Shown in pieces: positions 55,508 through 64,000 of a stretch of 64,000 nucleotides of DNA (within the stretch, counting starts at the first letter, position 1; every line of letters begins with the position of its first letter). The translations under genes and the position numbers were made by a program. This DNA comes from Blastomonas sp. Lineage in GTDB: Bacteria > Pseudomonadota > Alphaproteobacteria > Sphingomonadales > Sphingomonadaceae. The stretch covers positions 1-64,000 of the forward strand of contig NZ_JAUCZC010000018.1 of the NCBI RefSeq assembly GCF_030373265.1, in the 5' to 3' direction. The notes beneath the pieces were generated by a model, which was not told the DNA's origin, did not search any database, and saw only the letters and a list, made by a program, of their open reading frames with translations.

Positions 55508-56812
55508 TCATTCCGCCGGGGCGGGGATCGCGTCGGGCTTTACGCGCCTGCCGGTCATCCAGCCGATCAGCCGCGGCACCGGACCGTGGCGGTCCATCCA
55601 TGCGGCATAGGCGGCGTAATCGGGATCGGCCATCAGGTGCCTCTCCTCGGTGCGCGCGCGCCAGTAATAGACCCCCGACACGCAGGCCAGCAGCGCGGCG
55701 TTGCGCACGGCATCGACCCACGACCCGTTGGTCACCAGAAACGGCATGGTGGCAAACCACCAATAGGTGTTCTTGGAGAGATACGCAGGATGCTTGGTCC
55801 AGCGATAGGGCCCGTGGGTCAGAATACCGCGATGGGTGAGGTTGGAAAAGCGGATGCCGAACACCACCGTGGCCCAGGCATAGATCGCGGTCAGCAACAC
55901 CAGCCACCCGCCCCACAGGATCAACAGCGGGGTGTTGCCTTCAAACCAGTAGGTCCAATCTGCCGTGTTGACATGATAATTGAGCGGGCCGTTGTCGCCC
56001 ATCAGGACGAACGGCGGATAGCAGATCAATGCCGCTGCCCAGCCTGCCATATAGGGGTTGGCGGTGCGGATATGCGAATCGAGCGGCTTCAGCGTCAGCG
56101 CATAGCCGACGGTGGCAAACTGCACGTCGACGAGGAACATCGCGATGATCAGCCAGCTGGCGATCCATACCGGGTTGGTCGCGATTTCGGCGACATTGGC
56201 GTTGACGATATCGGCATAGCCGCCGGGGACGATCGACAGCATGAACGCGAGGAAAAAGCCCTTCACCGCCCAGGCGCGCAGATGGTGGTAGATCGCGTCG
56301 CGCTCCCAGCCTGGCTGGCCCGAAATCAGCGCGCCGAAATGCCATGCCCCGTCGCGCTGATCCTTCAGATAGCGGTCGACCCAGATGACATAGGGGATCG
56401 ACAGGAAAAACAGGAACGGCGACGCATAGATGAACACGTTCATCGAGAACTGGTAGCTGCCCGTCCAGTACCAGCGCGTGGTCGCGTAGATCGCCGCGAT
56501 CCCGGCCCAGGTCATCCACAGCCCGGTCAGCTTGATCAGGCTGGTGTCGATGACATCCTTCACGGGGCGCGGATTGGCCCAGTCCAGTCCGGTGCTGGGT
56601 CGCCTGTGCACCTTGTCGACCAGCACCGACCACAACACCATCGGAAGGCCAGTGGCGATGCAGCACACCAGAGCGGCGTTGGGGCCGCTCCATGCATAGT
56701 GCCGCGCCAGCAGCACCCAGCCGATCAGCCCGACAAGCCCGATCAGTCCCGCGCCATGGCTGACGGCGCTGGGTGGACAGGGATCATGAGCGGCAAGGAC
56801 GGCGCTGGACAT
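55508..56812 (-). CDS. isoprenylcysteine carboxyl methyltransferase family membrane protein
   Basis: Multiple TMs; C-terminal ..LTHRGILTHGPYRWTKHPAYLSKNTYWWF..RTEERHLMADPDYAAY.. Confidence 0.85.
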   Translation of the reverse strand: MSSAVLAAHDPCPPSAVSHGAGLIGLVGLIGWVLLARHYAWSGPNAALVCCIATGLPMVLWSVLVDKVHRRPSTGLDWANPRPVKDVIDTSLIKLTGLWMTWAGIAAIYATTRWYWTGSYQFSMNVFIYASPFLFFLSIPYVIWVDRYLKDQRDGAWHFGALISGQPGWERDAIYHHLRAWAVKGFFLAFMLSIVPGGYADIVNANVAEIATNPVWIASWLIIAMFLVDVQFATVGYALTLKPLDSHIRTANPYMAGWAAALICYPPFVLMGDNGPLNYHVNTADWTYWFEGNTPLLILWGGWLVLLTAIYAWATVVFGIRFSNLTHRGILTHGPYRWTKHPAYLSKNTYWWFATMPFLVTNGSWVDAVRNAALLACVSGVYYWRARTEERHLMADPDYAAYAAWMDRHGPVPRLIGWMTGRRVKPDAIPAPAE

Positions 56813-56992
56813 CGTTCCGCTTCCTTAACCCAGATTGGTAAGGATTGGATGAAAGAATATGCGCGCAGCCAAGCCCCTGCATTTTGTCGCAAATTGAGGC
56901 GGGAACTGGAAAGCCGCTCGACACGGGAACACGATCGTGCGCTAATCGTAGCTCCGGTATAGGGTCTGGGCTCTCGTAGGAGACAGGCTCAA

Positions 56993-57466
56993 GTGGGAGA
57001 TACCGGGACAAGGGTTGCAAAGGGTTTGAATATGTATCTGGGGCTGGTGCGGGTGACGGGACTCGCTTGGGCGGGGCTTGGCTTCGCCATCGCAGGCATG
57101 GGAGCAGCGACGGCCGGGGTGCCGGCCGGTGCCGAAGCGATTCACGGCACATGGGAAAACCCCACCGGCGACGTGCGTGTCGTCACCCAGTCTTGCGGCA
57201 CAGAACTGTGCGGCAAGGTGAGCTGGGCCAGTGACCTTGCCAAGAAGGACGCCGCTTCCGGAGGAACGCCGCAGCTCATCGGCACCAGTCTGTTGCGCAA
57301 TTACCGCCAGACCAAACCTGGCCATTGGCGCGGCAATGTCTTCGTGCCCGATCTTGGCGACACCTACTATTCCACCATCAAGCAGCTCGACGCCAACCGC
57401 ATAAAGATCAGTGGTTGCATACTGGGCGGGCTGCTGTGCAAGTCGCAGATCTGGCGCAAACTCTGA
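56993..57466 (+). CDS. DUF2147 family secreted protein
   Basis: ..IHGTWENPTGDVRVVTQSCGTELCGKVSWAS..GNVFVPDLGDTYYSTIKQLDANRIKISGCILGGLLCKSQIWRKL. Confidence 0.88.
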   Translation: MGDTGTRVAKGLNMYLGLVRVTGLAWAGLGFAIAGMGAATAGVPAGAEAIHGTWENPTGDVRVVTQSCGTELCGKVSWASDLAKKDAASGGTPQLIGTSLLRNYRQTKPGHWRGNVFVPDLGDTYYSTIKQLDANRIKISGCILGGLLCKSQIWRKL

Positions 57467-57469
57467 GCG

Positions 57470-57890
57470 TCAGTCGGGCTTGCCCGGCGCGGCCGCTTCC
57501 TTTTCGCCGAACCCGTGCATGCGCCAATGATATTGCAGCGCGATCACCGCGCCCTTGGCGGGTTGCAGCAGCGCAATGGTCAGCAGCAGCGCGCCAATGA
57601 TCGCGACCAGCGCCAGCACCCCCATCGGCAGCAGTTCGCGACTTCCGGCGGCGATCAGCACCGGTGCCAGCAGATGCCCGCTGATGAAGATGGCGATGTA
57701 GGCGGGAAAATCATCCGCCTGGTGCAGCGTCCAGTCCTGCCCGCAGCACGCGCACCGCTCGACCGGCTTGAGATACCGGGCGAACAGCGGCTTGTGGTCG
57801 CAGCGCGGGCAATGGTTACGCACCCCCCGCAAGGCGATCTGCACGGCACTGAGGCCGGTGCTATCGTGAGCGGGCGTGGCGGAATGGGGC
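57470..57890 (-). CDS. DUF983 family protein
   Basis: ..ALRGVRNHCPRCDHKPLFARYLKPVERCACCGQDWTLHQADDFPAYIAIFISGHLLAP..; start at MPHSATPAH (~57890). Confidence 0.88.
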
Positions 57891-58043
57891 ATAAAAGGTC
57901 TCTCGAAGACGCTGGCAGGTGCACCGACGCCGCACCCAAGATAGGGATTGCGTCTGTGAACATCAAAGCCAATCGCCGTCCTTGATCGCGCGCCATTGCG
58001 CCCCATCATTAAGACTTGCATCGTCGAGGATACCAGCACCCGC

Positions 58044-59576
58044 ATGAAGACCCTCATTCCGATCCTGGGCGACCAGCTCAGCCATGATCTGTCCGCGCTC
58101 GACGGTGCCGATCCCGACACCAGTGTGCTGCTGATGATGGAGGTGGATGAGGAGACGACCTACGTCCGCCACCATAAGGCCAAGATCGCCTTCATCCTCT
58201 CCGCCATGCGCCATCACGCCGATGATCTGCGCGCAAAAGGCTGGACGGTCGATTATGTGCGGCTCGATGATCCCGACAACAGTGGGTCGTTCACCGGAGA
58301 ACTCGCGCGTGCGATCGAGCGTCACGCACCTGGACGGACCGTCGCAACCGAGCCGGGCGAATGGCGGGTGCTTGCCGCGATGCAGGAATGGGCCGACAGG
58401 TTCGATGTCCCGGTCGATCTGCGCGAGGACAGCCGCTTTGTCTGCACCCATGCCGAGTTCGACACCTGGGCCGCCGCGCGCAAGCAGTTGCGGATGGAGT
58501 TCTTCTACCGCGACATGCGCCGCAAGACGGGACTGCTGATCGACGAGCATGGCAAGCCCGAGGGCGGTGAATGGAATTTCGACAGTGAAAATCGCAAGCC
58601 TCCGCCGAACGAACCGCTGCTGATCCCGCAGCCGCTGCGGTTCAAGCCTGACGCGATCACCCGCGAGGTGCTCGCTCTGGTTGCCCGCCGGTTTGCCGAC
58701 CATCCCGGCAGCCTGGAGGACTTCGCCTTTGCCACCACCCGCGCCGACGCGCTCGCCCAGCAGGCGCATTTCATCGACCACGCCCTCGCCCGCTTCGGCG
58801 ATTACCAAGATGCGATGCTGACCGACCAGCCGTTCCTGTGGCACTCGATCCTTTCGCCCTATCTCAACTGCGGTCTGCTCGATCCGCTGGCGCTCTGCCA
58901 GGCGGTGGAGGTCGAATACCAGCGCGGCCGAGTGCCGATCAACGCGGCCGAGGGCTTCATCCGCCAGATCATCGGCTGGCGCGAATATGTCCGCGGCATC
59001 TACTGGCGCGAGGGACCCGATTATGCGCAGCGCAACGTGCTCGACGCCCGGCGCCCCCTCCCCGCCTTCTATTATGACGGCAAGACCGACATGCACTGCA
59101 TGGCGCAGACGATCGACCAGACCATGCGCCATGCGTATGCGCATCATATCCAGCGGTTGATGATTACAGGCAATTTCGCGCTGATCGCAGGGATCGATCC
59201 GCACGCGGTGCACGAATGGTATCTGGAGGTGTATGCCGACGCCTATGAGTGGGTCGAGCTCCCCAACACTTTGGGGATGAGCCAGTTTGCCGATGGCGGG
59301 CTGCTCGCCAGCAAGCCCTACGCCTCGAGCGGCAACTACATCAACACGATGTCCGACTATTGCGGCCATTGCCGTTATGACGTGAAGGCCAAGACCGGCC
59401 CCAAGGCCTGCCCGTTCAATCTGCTCTACTGGGATTTTCTCGATCGCAACGAAGCGGTCCTGGGCAAGAACCAGCGGCTCGCCATGCCCTATCGCAACTG
59501 GTCGAAACGCAATGCCGAGGACAAGGCGGCGATTCGCAAGGATGCCGCCCGCTTCCTCGATACGCTCACCAGATAA
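58044..59576 (+). CDS. cryptochrome/photolyase, FeS-BCP / prokaryotic (6-4) photolyase type
   Basis: MKTLIPILGDQLSHDLSAL..; ..FIRQIIGWREYVRGIYW..; cysteine set CGLLDP / SDYCGHCRYDVKAKTGPKACPFNLLYWDF. Confidence 0.92.
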   Translation: MKTLIPILGDQLSHDLSALDGADPDTSVLLMMEVDEETTYVRHHKAKIAFILSAMRHHADDLRAKGWTVDYVRLDDPDNSGSFTGELARAIERHAPGRTVATEPGEWRVLAAMQEWADRFDVPVDLREDSRFVCTHAEFDTWAAARKQLRMEFFYRDMRRKTGLLIDEHGKPEGGEWNFDSENRKPPPNEPLLIPQPLRFKPDAITREVLALVARRFADHPGSLEDFAFATTRADALAQQAHFIDHALARFGDYQDAMLTDQPFLWHSILSPYLNCGLLDPLALCQAVEVEYQRGRVPINAAEGFIRQIIGWREYVRGIYWREGPDYAQRNVLDARRPLPAFYYDGKTDMHCMAQTIDQTMRHAYAHHIQRLMITGNFALIAGIDPHAVHEWYLEVYADAYEWVELPNTLGMSQFADGGLLASKPYASSGNYINTMSDYCGHCRYDVKAKTGPKACPFNLLYWDFLDRNEAVLGKNQRLAMPYRNWSKRNAEDKAAIRKDAARFLDTLTR

Positions 59577-59775
59577 ACGAGGTGATTGCCACGAAGAAGG
59601 CCGAAAAGCTCAGCAGAAAAAGCCGGACTTCCTCGTTGCGCTGCGCTTTCTTGCGACTGGCCAGCACCTCGGGTTCGTCGACCGGCGTCGGTGCCAAAAC
59701 ATGCGCCGCAAGGCTCCCGCGAAAGCGGTGAGGCTGCGTCAGGGTGGACGAGAGGATCAATCGCTGCATGCTCAA
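59566..59775 (-). CDS. small hypothetical protein with C-terminal TM segment
   Basis: 69-aa ORF ..VRLFLLSFSAFFVAITSFIW; convergent with photolyase. Confidence 0.45.
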   Translation of the reverse strand: MSMQRLILSSTLTQPHRFRGSLAAHVLAPTPVDEPEVLASRKKAQRNEEVRLFLLSFSAFFVAITSFIW

Positions 59776-59936
59776 GGTGTTAACGGCTTTTTAACCATTG
59801 CCCAACGCAAATGATGGTTAAGATTGCCCTGTGCCAGAACCGGACACGCGCGCCTCCCAGGCGCCTCGCATAGGCGTCGAATGCCGACCCGAAATTGAGG
59901 TTTTATCGCACAGGAAGCTGCGCTAGACCCTCGGCC

Positions 59937-61145
59937 ATGAAACACGACAGCATCCGCAAGGCCGAGACCATCCCCTTCACCTGGGACGACCCCTTCCTGA
60001 TCGACGAGCAGTTGACCGAAGAGGAACGGCTGATCCAGGCAAGCGCGCGCGGGTTCGCGCAGGATGTGCTGCAGCCCCGCGTGATCGATGCCTTTCGCGA
60101 GGAGATCGACGCGCCCGAGCTGTTCCCGATGATGGGCGAAGCCGGGCTGCTCGGCGCGACCCTGCCCGAGGATTTCGGCGGCGCGGAAGCGAGCTATGTC
60201 GCTTATGGCCTGATCGCGCGCGAGGTCGAGCGCGTCGACAGCGGCTATCGCTCGATGATGTCGGTGCAAAGCTCGCTCGTGATCCATCCGATCAACGCCT
60301 ATGGCAGCGACGAACAGCGCCGCAAGTATCTGCCCGGATTGTGCGCCGGCACGCTGATCGGCTGTTTCGGCCTCACCGAACCCGATGCGGGATCCGACCC
60401 CGCAGGCATGAAGACTCGCGCCAAAAAGGTCGATGGCGGCTATGTCATCTCGGGCGCCAAGACCTGGATTTCGAACAGCCCGTTTGCCGATGTCTTCGTC
60501 ATCTGGGCCAAGTCCGAGGCGCATAATGGCCAGATCCGCGGCTTCATCCTGGAAAAGGGCATGAAGGGCCTCGACGCGCCCAAGATCAAGGGCAAGCTGA
60601 GCTTGCGCGCATCGACCACCGGCATGATCCAGATGGACGAGGTCGATGTTCCCGAAGAGAATCTGCTGCCGCATGTCGAGGGCCTGAAGGGGCCGTTCGG
60701 CTGCCTCAACCGTGCGCGTTATGGCATTTCCTGGGGCGCGATGGGCGCGGCCGAATTCTGCTGGCACGCCGCGCGGCAATATGGCCTCGACCGGGTGCAG
60801 TTCGGCAAGCCGCTCGCAGCCACGCAATTGTTCCAGAAGAAACTCGCCGACATGCAGACCGAAATTGCGTTGGGATTGCAGGCGTCTTTGCGCGTCGGGC
60901 GGCTGATGGACGAGGGCCGGTTTGCGCCCGAGATGATCTCGATCGTCAAGCGCAACAACTGCGGCAAGGCGCTCGATATCGCGCGGCAAGCGCGTGACAT
61001 GCATGGCGGCAACGGCATCAGCGAGGAGTATCAGGTGATGCGCCACATGGTGAACTTGGAGACTGTCAACACCTATGAAGGGGCGCACGATGTGCACGCG
61101 CTGATCCTCGGCCGGGCGCAGACCGGGATCCAGGCATTTTTCTGA
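59937..61145 (+). CDS. acyl-CoA dehydrogenase (glutaryl-CoA dehydrogenase-like)
   Basis: ..[123 protein letters not shown]. Confidence 0.94.
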   Translation: MKHDSIRKAETIPFTWDDPFLIDEQLTEEERLIQASARGFAQDVLQPRVIDAFREEIDAPELFPMMGEAGLLGATLPEDFGGAEASYVAYGLIAREVERVDSGYRSMMSVQSSLVIHPINAYGSDEQRRKYLPGLCAGTLIGCFGLTEPDAGSDPAGMKTRAKKVDGGYVISGAKTWISNSPFADVFVIWAKSEAHNGQIRGFILEKGMKGLDAPKIKGKLSLRASTTGMIQMDEVDVPEENLLPHVEGLKGPFGCLNRARYGISWGAMGAAEFCWHAARQYGLDRVQFGKPLAATQLFQKKLADMQTEIALGLQASLRVGRLMDEGRFAPEMISIVKRNNCGKALDIARQARDMHGGNGISEEYQVMRHMVNLETVNTYEGAHDVHALILGRAQTGIQAFF

Positions 61146-61241
61146 CAGCACTGCTGACAAAATAAACCCCGGCGTAACAAGCTGTTAACTACAGGACCCT
61201 AGCGTCGGCAAAAGGCGTTTCGGGGAGCTTTTCACGAGAAT

Positions 61242-62171
61242 ATGGGCGAGTCTGGGCATAATTTCAGGATGCGCAACGCAGACATCTGTGTCGGTCCGGC
61301 CCGGGTCTGTGCCGGACCGGACCCGCGGAGCATTGCCCGCAGCATCGCCCGTGCAGGTATCGGCGTCTTCGAATGTGACCTGCAGACCGAAGCCCTGTCG
61401 TGGACGCGCAATGTCTATGACATGTTCGGCGTCGACCAAAGCGTGCTGCCGGACCGGCAGGAGATCGTCGCGCTGTATGACGAGGAATCGCGCGATACGC
61501 TGCACCGGTTGCGCAGCCGCGCCATCGAGCGCCGTTCGGGGTTCACGCTCGACGCGCGGATCAACCGCCCTGATGGCACCGAACGCTGGGTGCAGATCGT
61601 CGCGCAGGTGGAGAGTGAACGCGGGCGCCCGCTGCGGCTGGTCGGCACCAAACAGGATATCACCCGCCAGCGCACCGAATTCGACGCGCTGCAGCAGTTC
61701 GCCCATCGCGACAGCCTGACCGGGCTAGCCAATCGCTCGGTCTTCCAGCACCGGTTCCTCGACGCGTCCGGATCAGCGCTGGGAATCCGCCCGCTCGGCG
61801 CCTTGCTGCTGCTTGACGTCGATGGGTTCAAGCAGATCAACGACCTGTATGGCCATGCCGCGGGCGATGCGTGCCTGGTCCAGTTCGGCCAGCGAATCTC
61901 TCAATCCTTCCCCGACGCCCTGATGGTCGCCCGCATCGGCGGGGATGAATTCGCCGTGCTGCTACCCAGCGACCGCAACCTGCAGCGGCTGAGCCACCGC
62001 ATCGCATCGACCATCGCGCTGCTGCGGATGCCTATCGCCTGGCAGGGGCATTTGCTCGAGGCCGGAGCGAGCCACGGCGTGGCGATGGCCAACAATGCCA
62101 TCTCTTATGACGCCGAGGCCATGTTCCTGCGCGCCGACCAGGCGCTGTACGCGGTCAAGCGCGCGCGCTGA
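61242..62171 (+). CDS. PAS-GGDEF diguanylate cyclase-like protein
   Basis: ..GALLLLDVDGFKQINDLYGHAAGDACLVQFGQRISQSFPDALMVARIGGDEFAVLLPS.. (intact GGDEF). Confidence 0.9.
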   Translation: MGESGHNFRMRNADICVGPARVCAGPDPRSIARSIARAGIGVFECDLQTEALSWTRNVYDMFGVDQSVLPDRQEIVALYDEESRDTLHRLRSRAIERRSGFTLDARINRPDGTERWVQIVAQVESERGRPLRLVGTKQDITRQRTEFDALQQFAHRDSLTGLANRSVFQHRFLDASGSALGIRPLGALLLLDVDGFKQINDLYGHAAGDACLVQFGQRISQSFPDALMVARIGGDEFAVLLPSDRNLQRLSHRIASTIALLRMPIAWQGHLLEAGASHGVAMANNAISYDAEAMFLRADQALYAVKRAR

Positions 62172-62180
62172 CCGCCGCCA

Positions 62181-63116
62181 TCAGATGCGAAGGCCTGCCA
62201 GTTCGTCGAGTCCGGCCATGATGTTGAGATTCTGGACCGCAGCACCGCTCGCGCCCTTGCCCAGATTGTCGAGCATCGCGATCAGGCGCACCTGCGATCC
62301 GTCGGCGCTGGGCAGCACGTAAAGCTTCAGACAGTCGCTCGCTGCATCGCCTTCCGACACCAACAGCTCCGCAGGAGCAGTGCCCGCCGGGGCGACCGAC
62401 ACCAGCGGCTCATCGGCATAATGATCGGCCAGGGCCTCGTGCAGCGTCCGCGCATCTGCAAACCCGAGTTCGGGATCGAGAAACAGCGGTACATCGACCA
62501 GCATTCCGCGAAACGCGCGAACAACGGCAGGCGCAAACAGCGGCGACCGGCTGAGCCCGCAGCGCACCTGCATTTCGGGCAAATGCTTGTGCTCGAGGCC
62601 CAGCGCATAGGCACGATAGCCGATCTCGGGCGCATCGTTCTGCATCCGGGCGATAAGGTCCTTGCCCCCGCCCGAATAGCCGCTGACCGCATTGACGATG
62701 AAGCCATGGTCGGATGGCAGCAGCCCCTGCTCGACCAGAGGCGCGACCAATGCGATAAACCCGGTCGAGTAGCAGCCAGGATTGCTCACCCGGGCGGCGG
62801 TGCGGATCGCATCGCGCTGGCCCGCGCTGAACTCGGCAAAGCCGTAGACCCAGCCGTCAGCAACCCGGTGTGCGGTCGAACAATCGATGAACCGGGTCGG
62901 TGCGCCCTCGCCCAGCGCGACGGCTTCGCGCGCGGCATCGTCGGGCAGACACAGGATGACGAAATCAGAATCGCGGATGATCGCCGCCCGCGCGGCAACG
63001 TTCTTGCGATCGGCCTCGGACAGGCTGATCACGCGGAAATCGCTGCGACCGGCCATCCGTTCGGCAATTTCCAGGCCGGTGGTGCCGACGGCACCGTCGA
63101 TGAAGACTTTTGGCAT
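62181..63116 (-). CDS. argC: N-acetyl-gamma-glutamyl-phosphate reductase
   Basis: MPKVFIDGAVGTTGLEIAERMAGR..; ..RVSNPGCYSTGFIALVAPLVEQGLLPSDHGFIVNAVSGYSGGGK.. Confidence 0.93.
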   Translation of the reverse strand: MPKVFIDGAVGTTGLEIAERMAGRSDFRVISLSEADRKNVAARAAIIRDSDFVILCLPDDAAREAVALGEGAPTRFIDCSTAHRVADGWVYGFAEFSAGQRDAIRTAARVSNPGCYSTGFIALVAPLVEQGLLPSDHGFIVNAVSGYSGGGKDLIARMQNDAPEIGYRAYALGLEHKHLPEMQVRCGLSRSPLFAPAVVRAFRGMLVDVPLFLDPELGFADARTLHEALADHYADEPLVSVAPAGTAPAELLVSEGDAASDCLKLYVLPSADGSQVRLIAMLDNLGKGASGAAVQNLNIMAGLDELAGLRI

Positions 63117-63979
63117 CAGATGATCCGCTTGCGCGCCAGCACCGGCTGCGGCGTCGTTTCGGGGAAGCGAGCGATAACATCGGCGAGCGGCTCTGCCACC
63201 ACCTGCATCCAGTGCGCATTGGCGTGCAGCACCGTGGAGTCATCCGTCATCAGCCCGACATGGCCGGGGAAATAGACCAGGTCGCCGCGCTGCAGCGCCT
63301 CGTCATCGGCGAGCATACGGCCCACTGCCGCCATCTGCTGGTCGCAGTCGCGCGGCGCATCGTGTCCGGCAAGCGCCAGCACCAGCTGCACCAGACCCGA
63401 GCAATCGAGCGCCTCGCCGCCGCGTCCGCCCCACAGATACGGCGCACCGACGAGCTGCAGGGCACGGTCGACCGGATCACAGGTCTGCTGTTCGATCGCG
63501 ATCGCGTGGCGTGCCGACATCCAGCCGCCCGCGACCGCAAGGAACTTGCCGCATTCGCTCGTCTCACCGGCGGTGATCTGCGCGCCCATCGGATAAGCCG
63601 CGAGCATTGGGGTCTTGATCGACGGCCCGGCGAACACCAAAGCGCGGCGGACATGGACGATATGCGTGGGGTCGGGCGTGTCCAGCGCGATCTGGTCCAG
63701 CCGAACATAGCCGCAATAGCCATCGTGCAGCCCATAGCCCCAGGCCCATTCGCCCGCTGTGTCGAGCAAGGCGAACGCCTCGCCCGGCAGCAACTGGCTC
63801 ACCGCCTCGGCATCGCCAGATCCAGCCTTGCGCATCATCGCACCTGCGCCGGTAACGCGGTGGATTTGCGGCGCGACATAATGCGGCGCGAAGAAGCGGC
63901 CAGCCAGCGCGATATCCGCAAGGTCGCCGCGGATGGGCGTGACGCGCGGATCATAGTCCGTCACCGGCCCGGTCAACAC
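63116..63979 (-). CDS. NlpC/P60-family C40 peptidase with SH3-like domain
   Basis: ..VGAPYLWGGRGGEALDCSGLVQLVLALAGHDAPRDCDQQMAAVG..LQRGDLVYFPGHVGLMTDDSTVLHANAHWMQVV.. Confidence 0.92.
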   Translation of the reverse strand: MLTGPVTDYDPRVTPIRGDLADIALAGRFFAPHYVAPQIHRVTGAGAMMRKAGSGDAEAVSQLLPGEAFALLDTAGEWAWGYGLHDGYCGYVRLDQIALDTPDPTHIVHVRRALVFAGPSIKTPMLAAYPMGAQITAGETSECGKFLAVAGGWMSARHAIAIEQQTCDPVDRALQLVGAPYLWGGRGGEALDCSGLVQLVLALAGHDAPRDCDQQMAAVGRMLADDEALQRGDLVYFPGHVGLMTDDSTVLHANAHWMQVVAEPLADVIARFPETTPQPVLARKRII

Positions 63980-64000
63980 GAACTGTTGTACCGGGGCGGA

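Noticed and set aside
55322-56962. 546-aa plus-strand ORF
   Set aside because: Antisense to the ICMT-family membrane protein; no recognisable motifs.
57963-59369. 468-aa minus-strand ORF
   Set aside because: Antisense to the photolyase gene.
59772-61160. 462-aa minus-strand ORF
   Set aside because: Antisense to the acyl-CoA dehydrogenase gene.

Overview
High-GC alphaproteobacterial (sphingomonad-like) window with two parts. Bases ~1-47.2 kb look largely accessory. Bases ~47.2-64 kb look like ordinary chromosome (tRNA-Ser, hspQ, gcrA, parE, apaG, photolyase, acyl-CoA dehydrogenase, argC). A tyrosine integrase (45.9-47.1 kb) abuts the 3' end of tRNA-Ser(CGA), which marks the right end of an integrated element. 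The element's plasmid/ICE-like core spans 19.3-32.1 kb: MNT-HEPN, DUF2493, Toprim, a frameshifted methylase/strawberry-notch helicase, a DUF7007-like protein, ParB, DUF2958 and ArdC. Between that core and the integrase is a cargo module: luxR, then luxI-phyH-gntR with overlapping genes, then an ECF sigma/FecR/TonB receptor/lasso-peptide isopeptidase run, then a convergent lasso peptide operon (cyclase C, protease B, precursor A). The precursor is a 47-codon gene (45190-45333, minus) missing from the ORF track. Its predicted core is GASILGNDDVQTGQRIFVGGIESDD. A near-identical 22/23-bp repeat (GCAGAAT(T)AGAACCGGATCCGGA) lies on each side of the quorum-sensing plus lasso module. The left part (1-19 kb) holds a TonB receptor, a P450/hydroxyacid-oxidase/AKR cluster, an RND efflux operon with a TetR regulator, and a LOV-GGDEF(degenerate)-EAL protein. 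All calls come from reading sequence and motifs; no database search was run.
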